A program made the position numbers and the translations under genes. A DNA stretch of 64,000 nucleotides from Sphingomonas lenta (GTDB lineage: Bacteria; Pseudomonadota; Alphaproteobacteria; Sphingomonadales; Sphingomonadaceae), in NCBI RefSeq assembly GCF_002288825.1, contig NZ_NSLI01000001.1, forward strand, positions 434,001 to 498,000. The letters are read 5' to 3'. Positions 17,489 through 26,576 of the stretch are shown here, in pieces (the stretch's first letter is position 1; each line of letters begins with the position of its first letter). The notes beneath the pieces are model-generated. The model worked only from the letters and a program-made list of their open reading frames with translations. It was not told where the DNA came from and did no database searches.

Positions 17489-18559
17489 ATGGCAACCTCT
17501 CTAAAGGTAATCGACGGCATGGCGACCGCGAACGCAGACCGGCAAAAGGCGCTCGACGCGGCGCTGGCTCAGATCGACCGCGCTTTCGGCAAGGGCTCGG
17601 CGATGAAGCTCGGCCAGCGCGAGGCGATGAAGGTGGAGGCGGTCTCGACCGGCTCGCTCGGCCTCGACATCGCGCTGGGCGTCGGCGGCCTGCCGCGCGG
17701 CCGCATCGTGGAGATCTTCGGGCCGGAGAGCTCGGGCAAGACCACGCTCGCGCTCCACGCCATCGCCGAGGCGCAGAAGATGGGCGGCACCGCCGCCTTC
17801 GTCGACGCGGAGCACGCGCTCGACCCCGTCTACGCCAAGAAGCTGGGCGTCAACATCGACGACCTCATCGTCAGCCAGCCCGACACGGGCGAGCAGGCGC
17901 TGGAGATCACGGACACGCTGGTCCGCTCCAACGCGATCGACGTGCTGGTGGTCGACTCGGTCGCCGCGCTCGTTCCGCGCGCGGAGATCGAGGGCGAGAT
18001 GGGCGACAGCCATGTCGGCCTGCAGGCGCGCCTCATGAGCCAGGCGCTCCGCAAGCTGACCGGCACGATCAGCCGTTCGCGGTGCCTGGTGATCTTCATC
18101 AACCAGATCCGCATGAAGATCGGCGTCATGTACGGCTCGCCGGAGACGACCACGGGCGGCAACGCGCTCAAGTTCTACGCGTCGGTCCGTCTCGACATTC
18201 GTCGCACGGGCGCCGTCAAGGATCGCGACGAGGTCATCGGCAACACGACCCGCGTCAAGGTCGTCAAGAACAAGGTCGCGCCGCCGTTCAAGCAGGTCGA
18301 GTTCGACATCATGTACGGCGAGGGCGTCAGCAAGCTCGGCGAGCTAATCGACATCGGCGTCAAGGCCGGGCTGGTCGAGAAGTCGGGCTCGTGGTTCTCC
18401 TACGACTCGATGCGCATCGGCCAGGGCCGCGAGAACGCCAAGACGTTCCTTCGCGACAATCCGGAGGTCGCCGAGCGCCTGGAAAAGGCCATCCGCGGCC
18501 GCACCGACGAGGTGTCGGAGGAGCTGATGGTCGGTCCGAGCGAGGGCGACGACCTTTAA
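17489..18559 (+). CDS. recA: Recombinase RecA
   Basis: 356-aa strand-exchange protein that forms ATP-dependent filaments on single-stranded DNA, drives homologous recombination and triggers LexA self-cleavage. It has Walker [10 protein letters not shown] (78-86), the MAW-type VDAEHALDP segment, Walker B-like [12 protein letters not shown], loop L1 [12 protein letters not shown] and loop L2 region [30 protein letters not shown]. The ATG at 17489 has GAGGA upstream; an in-frame ATG at 17429 would add 20 residues unlike RecA. It is preceded by a LexA box and followed by a palindromic repeat and a U-tract terminator. Confidence 0.98.
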   Translation: MATSLKVIDGMATANADRQKALDAALAQIDRAFGKGSAMKLGQREAMKVEAVSTGSLGLDIALGVGGLPRGRIVEIFGPESSGKTTLALHAIAEAQKMGGTAAFVDAEHALDPVYAKKLGVNIDDLIVSQPDTGEQALEITDTLVRSNAIDVLVVDSVAALVPRAEIEGEMGDSHVGLQARLMSQALRKLTGTISRSRCLVIFINQIRMKIGVMYGSPETTTGGNALKFYASVRLDIRRTGAVKDRDEVIGNTTRVKVVKNKVAPPFKQVEFDIMYGEGVSKLGELIDIGVKAGLVEKSGSWFSYDSMRIGQGRENAKTFLRDNPEVAERLEKAIRGRTDEVSEELMVGPSEGDDL

Positions 18560-18570
18560 GTCAGCCTAAG

Positions 18571-18627
18571 ACCCTCTCCCGCTTTCGCGGGAGAGGGACA
18601 GCTCGCTGCAGGCGAGCAGGGTGAGGG
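18571..18627. repeat. Short palindromic repeat after recA
   Basis: An 11-bp hairpin CCCTCTCCCGC/GCGGGAGAGGG is followed by a second one, GCTCGCTGCAGGCGAGC (GCTCGC/GCGAGC), and GGGTGAGGGC. The CCCTCTCCC/GGGAGAGGG ends are like those of the element inserted in dnaE; it looks like a shorter member or remnant of the same group. Confidence 0.6.
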
Positions 18628-18657
18628 CCCGCCGGTGACGGAGGGCTCTTTCTTTTT
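18627..18657 (+). terminator. recA terminator
   Basis: A stem of GCCC and CCG pairing with CGG and GGGC around a GTGA loop (18627-18646, one G-A mismatch), followed by TCTTTCTTTTT. It is a good rho-independent signal 70-100 nt after the recA stop. Confidence 0.75.
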
Positions 18658-18791
18658 GCGCCGACCTTCCGTTACCTCCCACTCGCCTTTGCCCGCGATC
18701 ACTCACCCGTGCGTCGGTTCTCGCGTGCGGGGTTCTGTCGTAAGTAAACCTATGCTACTTTTTGCGTCGGCAGGAATCGGCAGGGGGTGCT

Positions 18792-19613
18792 ATGCTTCAG
18801 CAGAACGCCGGGCTGAGAAGCTATGCGGCCAGAGAGCGTAAGCGCGTCCAGGGTTGGCTGGCCCGCGTCGATGCCGAGATCATCATGACGATGCTCCTGG
18901 CCCAGGTCGAGGCGGAGCTGGGCGGCGCCGTCGCCGAGATCGGGATCCACCACGGCAAATGCCTGATCGAACTTTGCCTGGGGCTGCGACCCGAAGAGCG
19001 GGCCTATGGTATAGACATCTTCGACGCCCAGCACATGAACCAGGATCGGTCGGGCAAGGGCGATCGGCGGATGCTCGAAGCGAACCTGACCCGCTTCGGC
19101 GTAGCCGCCGACCGCGTAGTCATCGACTCCAGATCGTCCCAGGAGGTGAAGCCGTCGGACATCATGGACGCCGTGGGGCCGGTCCGCCTTTTCAGCGTCG
19201 ACGGCGGGCACTGGCTGGAAATCGTGCGGAGCGATTTGCGACTGGCCGAAGCCGTGCTCGCTCCGCATGGGGTGATCGCGCTCGACGACTTTCTTCGTAC
19301 GGAATGGCCCGACGTCTCGGCCGGTTACTTCGGCTGGTTCGCGACGCGCGAACGGCCCCTGGTCCCCTTCGCGATCGGTTTCAACAAATTGTATCTGTGC
19401 GAGGATCGGTGGGTTTCCACCTACGCCGCGGCCCTGCAGCGCAACGTCTTCCTGCGTCGGTTCCTGACGAAGCGCGCCGTCATGCAGGGTTGCGAAGTCC
19501 CCATATACCAGTCCTTCATCGTTCCTGACTGGAGCAGGCGTCGGAAAGGCAAGGCTTTGGTTCCGCTGCTGATGCCCGAACTATGGGGTCGGTTCGCACG
19601 CCCTCGCGGTTGA
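18792..19613 (+). CDS. Class I SAM-dependent methyltransferase-like protein
   Basis: 273-aa protein with a Rossmann-type methyltransferase core: motif I VAEIGIHHGKCLIEL near residue 40, the acidic residue after strand 2 in YGIDIFDAQH, and LFSVDGGHWLEIVRSDLRLAEAVLAPHGVIALDDF as the motif IV-VI region. This resembles the Methyltransf_24 and TylF-like proteins often found with polysaccharide genes, but no such genes are adjacent. GGGGG precedes the ATG at 18792. Its codon use is less extreme than its neighbours and it sits alone between recA and a GST gene, after a repeat, so it may be an accessory acquisition. Substrate unknown. Confidence 0.75.
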   Translation: MLQQNAGLRSYAARERKRVQGWLARVDAEIIMTMLLAQVEAELGGAVAEIGIHHGKCLIELCLGLRPEERAYGIDIFDAQHMNQDRSGKGDRRMLEANLTRFGVAADRVVIDSRSSQEVKPSDIMDAVGPVRLFSVDGGHWLEIVRSDLRLAEAVLAPHGVIALDDFLRTEWPDVSAGYFGWFATRERPLVPFAIGFNKLYLCEDRWVSTYAAALQRNVFLRRFLTKRAVMQGCEVPIYQSFIVPDWSRRRKGKALVPLLMPELWGRFARPRG

Positions 19614-19719
19614 GCTTCGCAACGCCGGGCACGCCATCGTCGTCCCGGTGCCCGGGCCCGGACTTCCGCGGGGCCGACTAGCTGGTCTAGGGAGATGCAC
19701 CGGCTCAGGAACCTTGCCC

Positions 19720-20343
19720 ATGATCACCGTCCACCATCTCGAGAACTCCCGCTCGCAACGCGTGCTCTGGATGCTGGAGGAGCTGGGGCTCCCGTATGAG
19801 ATCCGTCGCTACGAGCGGAACCGGAAGACGATGCTCGCCCCGCCCGAGCTCAAGGCGGTGCACCCGCTCGGCAAGTCGCCCGTCATCGAGCATGAGGGCC
19901 GCGTCGTCGCCGAGACCGGCGCGATCGTCGAGTATCTGGTCGAGCTCGCCGACGGGAAGCTCGGCCCCCCGCCGCACCGCGACGCGGCGCTCCGTTACCG
20001 CTTCTTCCTCCACTACGCCGAGGGCTCGGTCATGCCGCCGCTGCTCGTCAAGCTCGTGCTGAGCCGCGTGCCCCTGCTCGGCAAGCAGGCGATCAAGCGC
20101 ATCCAACCGATGATCGACACGCACCTCGACTTCATCGAATCCGAGTTGGCGACCCGTCCCTGGTTTGCGGGCGATCAGCTCTCCGCGGCGGACGTGATGA
20201 TGAACTTCCCGCTCGAGGCCGCCCGGTCCCGCGGCGGCCTGGACGGGAGCCGCCCGCACACGATCGCCTGGCTCGACAAGGTCCACGCCCGCCCCGCCTA
20301 CAAGGCGGCGCTCGCCAAGGGCGGGCCGTACGCCTATGCCTGA
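19720..20343 (+). CDS. Glutathione S-transferase
   Basis: 207-aa protein with an N-terminal thioredoxin-like domain (ITVHHLENSRSQRVLWMLEE; the Ser in NSRS is a candidate catalytic residue; the KSPVIEHEG cis-Pro and the ETGAIVEYL glutathione-binding turn follow). The C-terminal helical domain contains WFAGDQLSAADVMMNFPLE. It conjugates glutathione or acts as a glutathione-dependent reductase; the substrate is unknown. The ATG at 19720 fits the family start. It is convergent with the symporter gene, with 3 nt between their ends. Confidence 0.92.
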   Translation: MITVHHLENSRSQRVLWMLEELGLPYEIRRYERNRKTMLAPPELKAVHPLGKSPVIEHEGRVVAETGAIVEYLVELADGKLGPPPHRDAALRYRFFLHYAEGSVMPPLLVKLVLSRVPLLGKQAIKRIQPMIDTHLDFIESELATRPWFAGDQLSAADVMMNFPLEAARSRGGLDGSRPHTIAWLDKVHARPAYKAALAKGGPYAYA

Positions 20344-20346
20344 GCG

Positions 20347-21666
20347 CTACTCGCGGAAGCTGTCCCGGTCCACCGCCGGCCCGTGGCCCGAGGGCGCGGG
20401 CAGCGGGTCGATATCGGCGGGCTCCAACACGTCGAGCTGACCCTCCCACTTCGCCACCACCGCGCTCGCCACCGCGTTGCCGACGACGTTGGTCGCCGAC
20501 CGCCCCATGTCGAGGAAGTGATCCACCGCCAGGATCAGCAGCAGCCCCGCTTCCGGTATGTCGAAGAAGGCGAGCGTCGCCGCGATCACCACCAGGCTCG
20601 CGCGCGGCACGCCCGCCACGCCCTTGGACGTGACCATCAGCACGAGCAGCATGGTGATCTGCTGCGCGACGCTGAGCTCGATGCCATAGGCCTGCGCAAT
20701 GAACATCGTCGCGAAGGTCATGTAGATCATCGACCCGTCCAGGTTGAACGAGTAGCCCAGCGGCAGCACGAAGCTGGCGATGCGCGGCGGCACGCCGAAC
20801 CGGTCCAGCGCCTCCAGCGTCCGCGGATACGCCGCCTCCGACGACGCCGTCGAGAAGGCCAGGATCAGCGGCTCGCGGATGTAGCGCACCAGCAGCCCCG
20901 TCCGCGCGCCCACGATCAGGAAACATACCCCGATCAGCAGCGCCCACAGGATCGCCATGCCGACGTAGAAGGTGCCCATGAAGTAGGCGAGGCTGCCCAG
21001 GATCGCCGGCCCGCGTTCCGCCAGCGTCCCCGCCACCGCCGCGAACACCGCAAACGGGGCGAACCGCATGACGTAGTTGGTGACCTGCAGCATCACCTGC
21101 GCCAGCCCGTCCACGCCACGCACAAGCGGCGCCGCGCGTTCGCCGACCGCCGTGATACCCACGCCTACGAAGATGGAGAAGACGACGATCTGCAGGATCT
21201 CGTTCTTCGCCATCGCGTCGATCATCGACGCGGGCACGATGTGCGTGATGAAGTCCTTAAGGTTGAACGCCGCCCGGTCGACGCCGCTCGCCGCCTCCGC
21301 GGGCGGGATCGGGATGCCGAGCCCCACGCCCGGCTGGAACAGGTTGACGAGCAGCAGCCCCAGGCTGAGCGACACCAAGCTCGCACCGATGAACCACGAG
21401 ACCGCGCGGAAGCCGACGCGTCCCAGCGCCTGCGTATCGCCCATATGCGCGATACCGACCACCAACGTCGAGAAGACCAGCGGCGCGATGATCATCTTGA
21501 TGAGCCGCAGGAACAAGGTCGTCACGATCGAGAAATAGCCCGCGATCTCCGTCAGCCGAGCGGTCGCCGCGGGCGAGCCGTCGCCGATCGACAGGTTGAG
21601 CGCGATGCCGACGACGAGGCCCAGCACCAGGCCGATCAAGATTTGGTAGGTGAGCCGCTTGCCCAT
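20347..21666 (-). CDS. Dicarboxylate/amino acid:cation symporter (DAACS family)
   Basis: 439-aa inner-membrane carrier of the GltP/DctA type. It has about eight hydrophobic helices, the re-entrant-loop serine-rich motif FSTASSEAAYPRTLEAL, the substrate- and ion-binding helix SFNLDGSMIYMTFATMFIAQ, and VDHFLDMGRSATNVVGNAVAS. These identify a Na+- or H+-coupled transporter of C4-dicarboxylates or acidic amino acids; which one cannot be told. The ATG at 21666 begins MGKRLTYQILIGLVLG. The start is 82 nt from, and divergent to, the M24 peptidase gene. Confidence 0.92.
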   Translation of the reverse strand: MGKRLTYQILIGLVLGLVVGIALNLSIGDGSPAATARLTEIAGYFSIVTTLFLRLIKMIIAPLVFSTLVVGIAHMGDTQALGRVGFRAVSWFIGASLVSLSLGLLLVNLFQPGVGLGIPIPPAEAASGVDRAAFNLKDFITHIVPASMIDAMAKNEILQIVVFSIFVGVGITAVGERAAPLVRGVDGLAQVMLQVTNYVMRFAPFAVFAAVAGTLAERGPAILGSLAYFMGTFYVGMAILWALLIGVCFLIVGARTGLLVRYIREPLILAFSTASSEAAYPRTLEALDRFGVPPRIASFVLPLGYSFNLDGSMIYMTFATMFIAQAYGIELSVAQQITMLLVLMVTSKGVAGVPRASLVVIAATLAFFDIPEAGLLLILAVDHFLDMGRSATNVVGNAVASAVVAKWEGQLDVLEPADIDPLPAPSGHGPAVDRDSFRE

Positions 21667-21748
21667 CACACGCTTTCGAACAGGGGAGGAGTCGCAGGCA
21701 CGGAACGGGATTGCGAGGGCGCGGTCAAGCGCCGTATCGCTTGAAACC

Positions 21749-22993
21749 ATGCTGACCACCCGCCGCCAGGCGCTCGGAGCCGCGCTGTCGACGCCCTTCG
21801 TCCCCGCCATCCTCCGCGCCGCCGAGCCCGACCTGAGCGCGCTCACCGACCTCACAACCGGCGTCCGGCCGATCACCCCCGCCGAGCGCGCCGCGCGTCT
21901 CGCGAAGGCGCAGGCGCTGATGCGGGAGAACGGCATCGGCGCCGTCCTGATCGAGCCGGGCGCGAGCCTCGTCTACTTCACCGGCGTCCGCTGGGGCCGT
22001 TCGGAGCGCCTGACCGCCGCCGTGCTCCCGGCCGAGGGCGAGCCGATGATCGTGACGCCCTTCTTCGAGGAGCCGAGCGTCCGCGAGTCGCTCGCCATCC
22101 CCGCCGAGATCCGCGTGTGGCAGGAGCATGAGGATCCGGCGCAGGTGGTCGCGGGCTTCCTACGCGACCGCAAGCTCGCCGCACGCCCGATCGGCATCGA
22201 GGAGACCGCGCGCTTTTTCGCCGTCGACGGCCTCCGCCGCGCGCTCCCCAGCGCGCGGCTCGTCTCGGCCAACCCCGTCGTACGCGCCTGCCGCATGATC
22301 AAGTCGCCCGCCGAGATCGCGCTGATGCAGGCCGCGACCGACGTGACGATCGCCGCCTATCGCTGGACCTGGCCGCGCATCGACGCCGGCATGACCGGTG
22401 CGGAGATCGGCGCATTGATGAACGCCGCCACCCGCAAGCTCGGCGGGGATCCTCAGTTCGCGCTGGTGCTGGTCGGCGAAGCGTCGGCTTACCCGCACGG
22501 CATGAAGGCGGTGCACCGCGTCGCCCCCGGCCAGGTCGTGCTCATGGACTGCGGCTGCACCGTCCAGGGCTACCAATCCGATGTCTCGCGCACCGGCGTC
22601 TTCGGCCGCCCCACCGCTGAGGTCGCGCGCGTCTGGAACCACATGGCCGAGGGTCAGCGCATCGCGTTCGCCGCAGCCAAGCTTGGCACGCCCGCCGGTC
22701 AGGTCGACGACGCTGTGCGCCGCTACTACGTGAGCCTCGGCTACGGCCCCGACTACAAGCTCCCCGGCCTGTCGCATCGCACGGGCCACGGCATCGGCCT
22801 CGACGGCCATGAGCCCGTCAACCTCGTCCGCGGCGAGACGACGCGCCTCGTGCCCGGCATGTGCTTCTCCAACGAGCCCGGTATCTACCTGCCCGGCAAG
22901 TTCGGCGTCCGCCTGGAGGACTGCTTCTACATGACCGACACGGGCCCGCGCTACTTCAGCCAGCCACCTGCCTCGATCGAGCAGCCGGTCTAG
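21749..22993 (+). CDS. M24-family Xaa-Pro peptidase, Tat-exported
   Basis: 414-aa metallopeptidase of the pita-bread fold, aminopeptidase P/prolidase type. The five metal ligands are visible: Asp in VLMDCGCTVQGYQ, Asp in SDVSRTGVFG, His in TGHGIGLDGHEP, Glu in FSNEPGIY and Glu in VRLEDCFYM. It opens MLTTRRQALGAALSTPFVPAIL, a twin-arginine-type signal, so it probably acts in the periplasm on proline-containing peptides. The ATG at 21749 is chosen because it puts the RR motif at the N-terminus. It is divergent from the symporter gene, which might import products, but that link is speculative. Confidence 0.9.
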   Translation: MLTTRRQALGAALSTPFVPAILRAAEPDLSALTDLTTGVRPITPAERAARLAKAQALMRENGIGAVLIEPGASLVYFTGVRWGRSERLTAAVLPAEGEPMIVTPFFEEPSVRESLAIPAEIRVWQEHEDPAQVVAGFLRDRKLAARPIGIEETARFFAVDGLRRALPSARLVSANPVVRACRMIKSPAEIALMQAATDVTIAAYRWTWPRIDAGMTGAEIGALMNAATRKLGGDPQFALVLVGEASAYPHGMKAVHRVAPGQVVLMDCGCTVQGYQSDVSRTGVFGRPTAEVARVWNHMAEGQRIAFAAAKLGTPAGQVDDAVRRYYVSLGYGPDYKLPGLSHRTGHGIGLDGHEPVNLVRGETTRLVPGMCFSNEPGIYLPGKFGVRLEDCFYMTDTGPRYFSQPPASIEQPV

Positions 22994-23029
22994 CTTGAGG
23001 GCCGGGCGCGTCTCCCCTAAGCCGCGCGC

Positions 23030-25678
23030 ATGACCTCCACGAACGACATCCGCCGCGGCTTCCTCGATTATTTCGCCGGCGCCGGCCACCAGGCCGTACC
23101 CTCCGCGCCGCTGGTGCCGCAGAACGACCCGACGCTGATGTTCGTCAACGCTGGCATGGTGCCGTTCAAGAACGTGTTCACCGGCCTGGAGTCGCGCCCC
23201 TATTCGACCGCGGTCTCGTCGCAGAAGTGCGTCCGCGCGGGCGGCAAGCATAACGACCTCGACAATGTCGGCTACACCGCGCGCCACCACACTTTCTTCG
23301 AGATGCTCGGCAACTTCTCGTTCGGCGACTATTTCAAGGAGCAGGCGATCCTGCACGCCTGGACGCTGCTGACGCGCGACTGGGGCCTGCCGGCCGAGAA
23401 GCTGACCGCGACGGTGTACCACACCGACGACGAGGCGTTCGCGCTCTGGACGCGTTTCCTACCCGAGAGCCGGATCATCCGCATCGCCACCAAGGACAAT
23501 TTCTGGGCCATGGGCGACAGCGGCCCCTGCGGCCCCTGTTCCGAAATTTTCTTCGATCATGGCGAGCACATTCCCGGCGGCCCTCCGGGCAGCCCGGACG
23601 AGGACGGCGACCGCTTCGTCGAGATCTGGAACCTCGTCTTCATGCAGTATGAGCAGGAGGCGAACGAGATCGTCGCCGAGCTGCCCAAGAAGTCGATCGA
23701 CACCGGCATGGGCCTGGAGCGCGTCGCCGCGGTGATGCAGGGCGTCCACGACAACTACGACACGGACACGTTCAAGGCGCTGATCGCCGCCTCCTCCGAG
23801 TTGACGCACACCCACGCGACCGGCGAGCACAAGGCGTCGCATCGCGTCATCGCCGACCATCTCCGCTCGGCCGGCTTCCTGGTCGCCGACGGCGTGCTGC
23901 CCGCCAACGAGGGCCGCGGTTACGTCCTCCGCCGCATCATGCGCCGCGCGATGCGCCACGCGCACCTGCTCGGCGCCAAGGAGCCGCTGATGCACCGGCT
24001 CGTGCCGTCGCTGGTCGCCGAGATGGGCGCGGCCTATCCCGAGCTCGTCCGCGCCCAGCCGCTGATCGAGGCGACGCTGCGCCAGGAGGAGACCCGCTTC
24101 CGGCAGACGCTCGACAAGGGCCTGCGCCTGCTCGACGATGCGACTGCGTCCATGTCGGCCGGCGGCACGCTGTCCGGCGAGACGGCGTTCAAGCTCTACG
24201 ACACCTACGGCTTCCCCTACGACCTGACGGAGGACGCGCTGCGAGCGCAGGGCTTCGCCGCCGACCGCGCCGGCTTCGACGCGGCCATGGCCGAGCAGAA
24301 GCGCGCCGCCCGCGCCGCCTGGAAGGGATCGGGAGCGAAGGCGTCTGACGACCTTTGGTTCGACATCGCCGAAGAGGCGGGCGGCACAGAGTTCGTCGGC
24401 TACGCGGCAGAGGAAGGCGAGGGCGCGGTGGTCGCGATCGTCAGGGACGGCGCGCGTGTGGAGCGGGCCGGAGCTGGCGACGAGGTGATGGTCGTCACCA
24501 ACCAGACGCCCTTCTACGCCGAGTCCGGCGGTCAGGTCGGCGATACGGGCGAGATCGGCAGCGAGAACGGGTTGCGCGCGCAAGTGACCGACACGTCGAA
24601 GCAGCTCGGCCGCCTCCACGTCCACCACGCGCGCGTGGAGCAGGGCGAGCTCGGCGTTGGTGATCCCGTTCGCCTCCGGATCGACCGCGCCCGCCGCGCC
24701 GCGATCCGCGCCAACCACTCCGCCACGCACCTCCTCCACGCCGCGCTCCGCGAGCGGCTCGGCAAGCATGTCGCGCAGAAGGGCTCGCTCGTCGCGCCCG
24801 AGCGGCTGCGCTTCGACGTCTCGCACCCGAACGCGATGAGCGCGGCCGAACTCGCCCAGGTGGAGGCCGACGTGAATGAGCAGGTACGCGCCAACACTCC
24901 CGTCACCACGCGTCTGATGACTCCCGACGAGGCGATCGCCGAGGGCGCGATGGCGCTGTTTGGCGAGAAGTACGGCGACGAGGTGCGCGTCGTCAGCATG
25001 GGCACGGACGGCGGCCGCTACTCGGTCGAGCTGTGCGGCGGCACGCATGTGTCGGCGCTGGGCGACATCGGCCTGTTCAAAGTCGTCGGCGAGGGTGCGG
25101 TCAGCTCGGGTGTCCGGCGGGTCGAGGCGCTGACCGGCGAAGCAGCGCGCGCCTATCTGAACGCGCGTGACGAGAAGCTGCGCGAGGCCGCCGCCGCGCT
25201 TAAATCGAGCCCCGACGAGGTGCCCGCCCGCGTGGCTCAGCTCATCGAGGAGCGCCGCCGCCTCGAGCGCGAACTCGCCGACGCCAAGCGCGCTCTCGCG
25301 CTCGGCGGCGGGTCGAGCGAGGCCGCCGGTCCCGAGCGGGTGAACGGCGTCGGCTTCATCGGCCAGGTGCTCGACGGTTTCGACGCCAAAGGTCTACGCG
25401 GCGCGGTGGACGACGCTAAGAAGCGCGTCGGCTCGGGTGTCGCGGTGCTCGTCGCCACCAACGAAGGCCGCGCTTCGGTCGCGGTCGGCGTGACCGATGA
25501 CCTGATCGGGACCCACAACGCCGTCGACCTGCTCCGCCGCGCCGTCGCCGTGCTCGGCGGCCAGGGCGGGGGAGGGCGGCCCGACATGGCCCAGGGCGGT
25601 GGGCCCGACGCGGCCAAGGCCGCCGAAGCCGTCGCGGCCGTCCGGGCGGCTGTCGAGGAGTCCCGGGCCGCGGCCTGA
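23030..25678 (+). CDS. alaS: Alanyl-tRNA synthetase
   Basis: 882-aa class II synthetase, full length. It has an N-terminal catalytic domain starting [15 protein letters not shown], with motif 1 around [21 protein letters not shown] and the [19 protein letters not shown] motif 2. The editing domain carries the zinc-type HxxxH in [13 protein letters not shown], later completed by CGGTH. The C-terminal C-Ala domain is Gly-rich ([17 protein letters not shown]). It charges tRNA-Ala and clears Ser/Gly mischarges. recA-alaS proximity is the usual alphaproteobacterial arrangement, here with four extra genes between. It ends at a strong hairpin. Confidence 0.98.
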   Translation: MTSTNDIRRGFLDYFAGAGHQAVPSAPLVPQNDPTLMFVNAGMVPFKNVFTGLESRPYSTAVSSQKCVRAGGKHNDLDNVGYTARHHTFFEMLGNFSFGDYFKEQAILHAWTLLTRDWGLPAEKLTATVYHTDDEAFALWTRFLPESRIIRIATKDNFWAMGDSGPCGPCSEIFFDHGEHIPGGPPGSPDEDGDRFVEIWNLVFMQYEQEANEIVAELPKKSIDTGMGLERVAAVMQGVHDNYDTDTFKALIAASSELTHTHATGEHKASHRVIADHLRSAGFLVADGVLPANEGRGYVLRRIMRRAMRHAHLLGAKEPLMHRLVPSLVAEMGAAYPELVRAQPLIEATLRQEETRFRQTLDKGLRLLDDATASMSAGGTLSGETAFKLYDTYGFPYDLTEDALRAQGFAADRAGFDAAMAEQKRAARAAWKGSGAKASDDLWFDIAEEAGGTEFVGYAAEEGEGAVVAIVRDGARVERAGAGDEVMVVTNQTPFYAESGGQVGDTGEIGSENGLRAQVTDTSKQLGRLHVHHARVEQGELGVGDPVRLRIDRARRAAIRANHSATHLLHAALRERLGKHVAQKGSLVAPERLRFDVSHPNAMSAAELAQVEADVNEQVRANTPVTTRLMTPDEAIAEGAMALFGEKYGDEVRVVSMGTDGGRYSVELCGGTHVSALGDIGLFKVVGEGAVSSGVRRVEALTGEAARAYLNARDEKLREAAAALKSSPDEVPARVAQLIEERRRLERELADAKRALALGGGSSEAAGPERVNGVGFIGQVLDGFDAKGLRGAVDDAKKRVGSGVAVLVATNEGRASVAVGVTDDLIGTHNAVDLLRRAVAVLGGQGGGGRPDMAQGGGPDAAKAAEAVAAVRAAVEESRAAA

Positions 25679-25704
25679 CGGATGCTGGAACGAGTGGAAT
25701 ACGA

Positions 25705-25736
25705 AACGGGCCGGAGCGTCGCCGCTCCGGCCCGTT
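25705..25736. terminator. Terminator hairpin between convergent genes
   Basis: A 14-bp perfect stem (AACGGGCCGGAGCG at 25705-25718 with CGCTCCGGCCCGTT at 25723-25736, TCGC loop). It lies between alaS and the convergent gene ending at 25756 and can serve both. It has short flanking A/T runs. Confidence 0.8.
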
Positions 25737-25755
25737 AACGTTCTGACAGTGTGGC

Positions 25756-26508
25756 TTAGCGGTTCGACCGAGTCGTCCGCCGCGTGCGGGTCCGCGTCTG
25801 CGTGCGCGTGGTCGCGCGCGTCGCCGCAGCGCCCGTCGCCGCACCCGCGGCCGCGCCTGCGCCGGCCTCAGGTGTAGTGGTCGCCGCGCCGGTGTCGGCC
25901 GCACCCGTCGTCTCCGCGGCGGTGCTGCTGGCGCCGGTCGAGGCCGATCCGCCGCCCGCCGCCGTGATCGCCGCGTCGAGCTGCGCTTGCGTCAGGCCGA
26001 CGACGGGGCCGTTCGGGCCCGCCGCGAAGCCGCTCACCGGCAGAACAACGTCGCCCTTGGGCGTGGTCACGGTGACGTTGGTCCCGTCGACCGACTTAAT
26101 GGTCCCGATCGTAGCGCCCGCCGCGCCGCGCACCTGCGCGCCGGCGGTCAGCTGTTGCTGGAGCGCCTGGCCTTGCGCCTGTCGGGCTTGCGCCTCCACG
26201 TCGGCGCGCGAGACCGTCGCCTGCAACCCGCGTGGACCCGCGCTGATCGAGGTCGGCGGCAGAGCCGCGGGCGTGCCGCCGACGTCGACGACGACGGCCT
26301 GCGGCGTGACCTGCTTGATTTGGCCGAGCACCGCGCCCGTCGAGTCGTACACGGTCGCGCCGACGGTCGGGGTGGCGGTCGCCTGCGCTCCGGCGGCGGG
26401 GGCGGGAGCCGGCGTGGTCTGCGCGCCCGCAGTCGGAGCGGTCTGCGCGCTCGCCGCGGCGGCGACGAAGGTGAGGGCGCCGAATGCGGTGCCGGTCAGG
26501 AATTTCAT
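25756..26508 (-). CDS. Exported hypothetical protein with two PRC-barrel-like repeats
   Basis: 250 aa. The signal peptide MKFLTGTAFGALTFVAAAASA is followed by an Ala/Pro/Thr-rich linker. Two related beta-rich units come next (VGATVYDSTGAVLGQIKQVT and VRGAAGATIGTIKSVDGTNV, each followed by a VVVDV/VTVTT strand), resembling a PRC-barrel or KOW-like fold. The second unit ends at a LPVSGFAAGPNGPVVGLTQAQLDAAI segment. The tail is a long Ala/Gly/Thr stretch ending in a strongly basic Arg/Thr run. It probably stays in the periplasm or envelope. I do not recognise a named family. Confidence 0.7.
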   Translation of the reverse strand: MKFLTGTAFGALTFVAAAASAQTAPTAGAQTTPAPAPAAGAQATATPTVGATVYDSTGAVLGQIKQVTPQAVVVDVGGTPAALPPTSISAGPRGLQATVSRADVEAQARQAQGQALQQQLTAGAQVRGAAGATIGTIKSVDGTNVTVTTPKGDVVLPVSGFAAGPNGPVVGLTQAQLDAAITAAGGGSASTGASSTAAETTGAADTGAATTTPEAGAGAAAGAATGAAATRATTRTQTRTRTRRTTRSNR

Positions 26509-26576
26509 GCGGGAATACTCCTTACTGTCCCGGAATGAAAACGTGCCGCGCCGGAGGGAGGTTCCCGCGGCTTACC

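Noticed and set aside
49..18627. Repeats as a CRISPR array
   Set aside because: The repeats are few, far apart, individually palindromic and lack regular spacers; no cas gene is present.
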